Below are positions 6,424-7,693 of a stretch of 7,693 nt of DNA, one piece after another. Origin of the DNA: CAYOZL01 sp964408435 (GTDB taxonomy: Bacteria > Bdellovibrionota_C > UBA2361 > SZUA-149 > CAYOZL01). The position numbers and the translations under genes were made by a program. Within the stretch, counting starts at the first letter, position 1. Each line of letters opens with the position of its first letter. The stretch spans positions 1 through 7,693 of the forward strand of contig CAYOZL010000080.1 of NCBI GenBank assembly GCA_964408435.1. Reading direction: 5' to 3'. The notes under the pieces are model-generated. The model was not told the DNA's origin and did not search any database. It saw only the letters and a list, made by a program, of their open reading frames with translations.

Positions 6424-7512
6424 CTACTTCTTGCGATTTTTCTTCCTGTCCTTATTAGCTTTTCTCCTCTTTTTCCTTTCTTTTTCTTTATCACGAATGT
6501 GTTTTGGTCCTTGCTTATTCTTTTGAACAACTTTCTTTTCATCTTGCTTTATCTGATGACCCATACTTTGAGGTTTGGTTCTTAACTCAAATGTAAGCAG
6601 GTTATTTTCAAATAACTCTGGAATCCACTCAGTAGGAGTTTGCTTCCAGTTTTTTGCAAGTTCCTTAAAAAAAGCGACAATATTCGCACCAGGATCTACT
6701 GGCGCAATATAATCTGGATCAGGAGAAAAATGAACACCAATGTATCCACCCAACTTAAGCAGTAGTTTCTTTCCTCCGCACTCACGATACTCTCGAAGAG
6801 AATCTACCGGCCACTTACTTCCACCTTCTGGCCAAGAAAGCAGCAATGAGCTATCAGAAAAATCAGTCAAAAGCTCGCTTGAACCTTTAATCAAATTTCC
6901 ACTTTGTCTTAGTTTTTCTGACCATGGATAACTTTCTGAAACTCCTGCCATAGTTTCTTTACTTAAATCAAGATTAACATAGTCCCCTGGATCAATACCT
7001 ACGGCATTAATTCCTCGTTGAAGAAAAACAGAAACTCCATAGCCAGAACCACATCCAATTTCAACAATTTTTGGATGACTAAGAGCAAGATACTCAAGTT
7101 GTTTTTCCGTAAAAGGCCCGTAGGAAATAGAATTTGCTGGTAGTCGTAACTGACTAGTTTGCTTTTTTGCAAGCATTCGAAATTGATTCAAATTTGCACG
7201 AAGCCCTACTACTTCTATATCCATAAAGGAATTAATACTTTTAAGTTTAGGCGTGAACGTATTGGTAAACATTGGCCAAAATTCAATATTTGCCTGCATT
7301 TCCATACTTCCGGGGAATGCATATTGTAATGACATAAACTTATCGACCCAAAATCCAGTTGGATCAAAGCATCGTTTAAGTTCATTTTGTAAATTCACAT
7401 GAGGCAAATTTTGCTCACAAAAAGTCATAAAAATTTCCCACTCAGTTGTGTACACTTGAGTGAAAAGAGAACCAAATTGACCAAACGAGTTGTAGTTGAT
7501 TTGAGCTGACAT
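6424..7512 (-). CDS. Class I SAM-dependent methyltransferase-like protein of unknown target, with a strongly basic C-terminal tail
   Basis: This 362-residue protein has no signal peptide or membrane segment, so it is probably cytoplasmic. The central region (about 132-260) shows a Rossmann methyltransferase core: motif I as KIVEIGCGSGYG (148-159), the acidic end of strand 2 as NAVGIDPGD (169-177, Asp174), and a strand as SSLLLSWPEGG (221-231) followed by DSLREYRECGGKKLLLKLGG (237-256). The LLLxWP...L..Y.GG..L arrangement is of the kind seen in some uncharacterised methyltransferases where WP replaces the usual catalytic D/NPPY; I cannot name a substrate. Residues 1-130 match nothing I recognise. 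The last 26 residues contain 17 Lys/Arg, suggesting contact with RNA, DNA or the ribosome, or just a disordered tail. G+C is higher than in the neighbours (six 60-bp rows hand-counted, 35-50%), and a 13-bp inverted repeat lies outside both ends; both hint at acquisition. The ATG at 7512 has AAGG about 12 nt upstream. Confidence 0.7.
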   Translation of the reverse strand: MSAQINYNSFGQFGSLFTQVYTTEWEIFMTFCEQNLPHVNLQNELKRCFDPTGFWVDKFMSLQYAFPGSMEMQANIEFWPMFTNTFTPKLKSINSFMDIEVVGLRANLNQFRMLAKKQTSQLRLPANSISYGPFTEKQLEYLALSHPKIVEIGCGSGYGVSVFLQRGINAVGIDPGDYVNLDLSKETMAGVSESYPWSEKLRQSGNLIKGSSELLTDFSDSSLLLSWPEGGSKWPVDSLREYRECGGKKLLLKLGGYIGVHFSPDPDYIAPVDPGANIVAFFKELAKNWKQTPTEWIPELFENNLLTFELRTKPQSMGHQIKQDEKKVVQKNKQGPKHIRDKEKERKKRRKANKDRKKNRKK

Positions 7513-7548
7513 CGTTAATTAACCTTTTTCATAAAACAAAAAACAAAT

Positions 7549-7580
7549 GGATAAGTTACCTTAAAAAATCTTACTTATCC
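7549..7580. terminator. Stem-loop upstream of the methyltransferase gene, possible bidirectional terminator or 5' leader hairpin
   Basis: GGATAAGT (7549-7556) and ACTTATCC (7573-7580) form a perfect 8-bp stem with a 16-nt AT-rich loop. Read on the minus strand it is followed by ATTTGTTTTTTGTTTT, and on the plus strand by GGGAAATTTTTTT, so both directions have a T-tract. It may end a minus-strand transcript arriving from beyond the right edge, or sit in the leader of the methyltransferase mRNA. Confidence 0.45.
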
Positions 7581-7589
7581 GGGAAATTT
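7577..7589. repeat. Right copy of the 13-bp inverted repeat flanking the methyltransferase gene
   Basis: ATCCGGGAAATTT, the exact reverse complement of 6345-6357. Its first four bases are also part of the 3' arm of the 7549-7580 stem, and it runs into a T-tract. The left copy likewise forms one arm of a stem-loop, so both copies sit at the edge of secondary structure. Confidence 0.6.
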
Positions 7590-7592
7590 TTT

Positions 7593-7598
7593 TATAAT
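7593..7598 (+). promoter_or_regulatory. Perfect -10 hexamer without a good -35
   Basis: TATAAT on the plus strand; the minus strand at 7594-7599 reads TATTAT. The plus-strand -35 position offers only CTTACT (3 of 6) at 17 bp, and the minus-strand one TTATGA (3 of 6) at 18 bp. It could drive the methyltransferase gene (minus) or something beyond the right edge (plus). Evidence is thin in DNA this AT-rich. Confidence 0.25.
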
Positions 7599-7657
7599 AG
7601 GTAGATGATAGGAGAATTCATAATTTTGGATTGTCTTATTTAAATTAAAAATGCAGG

Positions 7658-7683
7658 GAGTATTTTCGGGCAGGAAAATACTC
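7658..7683. other. Perfect 10-bp stem-loop at the right edge
   Basis: GAGTATTTTC (7658-7667) and GAAAATACTC (7674-7683) are exact reverse complements around the 6-nt loop GGGCAG. On the minus strand the stem is followed by CCTGCATTTTTAATTT, a short T-run six bases away. On the plus strand only ten further bases are visible and they contain no T-run. It could be a terminator of a gene beyond the edge, part of a small RNA, or one copy of a dispersed repeat. The rest of 7513-7693 shows no gene I can support. Confidence 0.6.
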
Positions 7684-7693
7684 ATTGATTATC

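Noticed and set aside
6740..6931. 63-codon open frame on the plus strand
   Set aside because: Antisense shadow within the methyltransferase core.
7606..7644. Short plus-strand frame ATGATAGGAGAA... after the TATAAT box
   Set aside because: It stops after 12 codons and has no supporting upstream signal; no gene can be supported.

Overview
The window is AT-rich bacterial DNA (hand counts give about 28-35% G+C over most of it). It encodes a densely packed Gram-negative cell-envelope and heme-synthesis block. The envelope character is clear from two SLT-family lytic transglycosylases, an S13 (PBP4/DacB) D,D-peptidase, two probable lipoproteins and a CcsA/HemX-type membrane protein beside hemA. 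IspF shows that isoprenoids are made by the MEP pathway. The combination of low G+C, tightly abutting genes and a HemX-like gene directly before hemA would fit an AT-rich Bdellovibrionota or 'deltaproteobacterial' lineage, possibly marine. That placement is inference; no rRNA or other phylogenetic marker is present.

Layout. Six genes run on the minus strand from 5651 down to 1: a lipoprotein-type lytic transglycosylase (5651-4878), ispF (overlapping it by 11 bp), then a 100-bp gap, dacB (4296-2812), an MltD-like transglycosylase with two LysM domains (true start probably 2789), a HemX/CcsA-like 8-TM protein (1218-388), and the 5' part of hemA (398 to the window edge, overlapping by 11 bp). 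A 95-bp intergenic region (5652-5746) separates this block from a divergent plus-strand gene at 5747-6346. That gene encodes a lipoprotein resembling the L,D-transpeptidase (YkuD) fold but without the catalytic cysteine. A class I SAM-dependent methyltransferase-like gene of unknown target (7512-6424, minus) converges on it. This gene has a very basic C-terminal tail, a higher G+C content than its neighbours, and a perfect 13-bp inverted repeat just outside its two ends. The last 180 bp are non-coding as far as visible and hold two stem-loops and a consensus -10 box.

How the genes fit together. The two transglycosylases cleave the glycan strands, DacB cleaves D-Ala-D-Ala or crosslink peptide bonds, and the L,D-transpeptidase-like lipoprotein may bind peptidoglycan. 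The locus therefore looks like a peptidoglycan-remodelling neighbourhood. IspF feeds isoprenoid (and hence undecaprenyl carrier) synthesis. The HemX-like protein and HemA (glutamyl-tRNA reductase, first committed step of tetrapyrrole synthesis) form an overlapping pair, as in hemAX-type loci elsewhere. Most of the window is ordinary housekeeping. The items most worth a second look are the cysteine-less L,D-transpeptidase-like protein, the HemX-like protein whose WWD-type loop has become a serine-rich segment, and the repeat-flanked methyltransferase.
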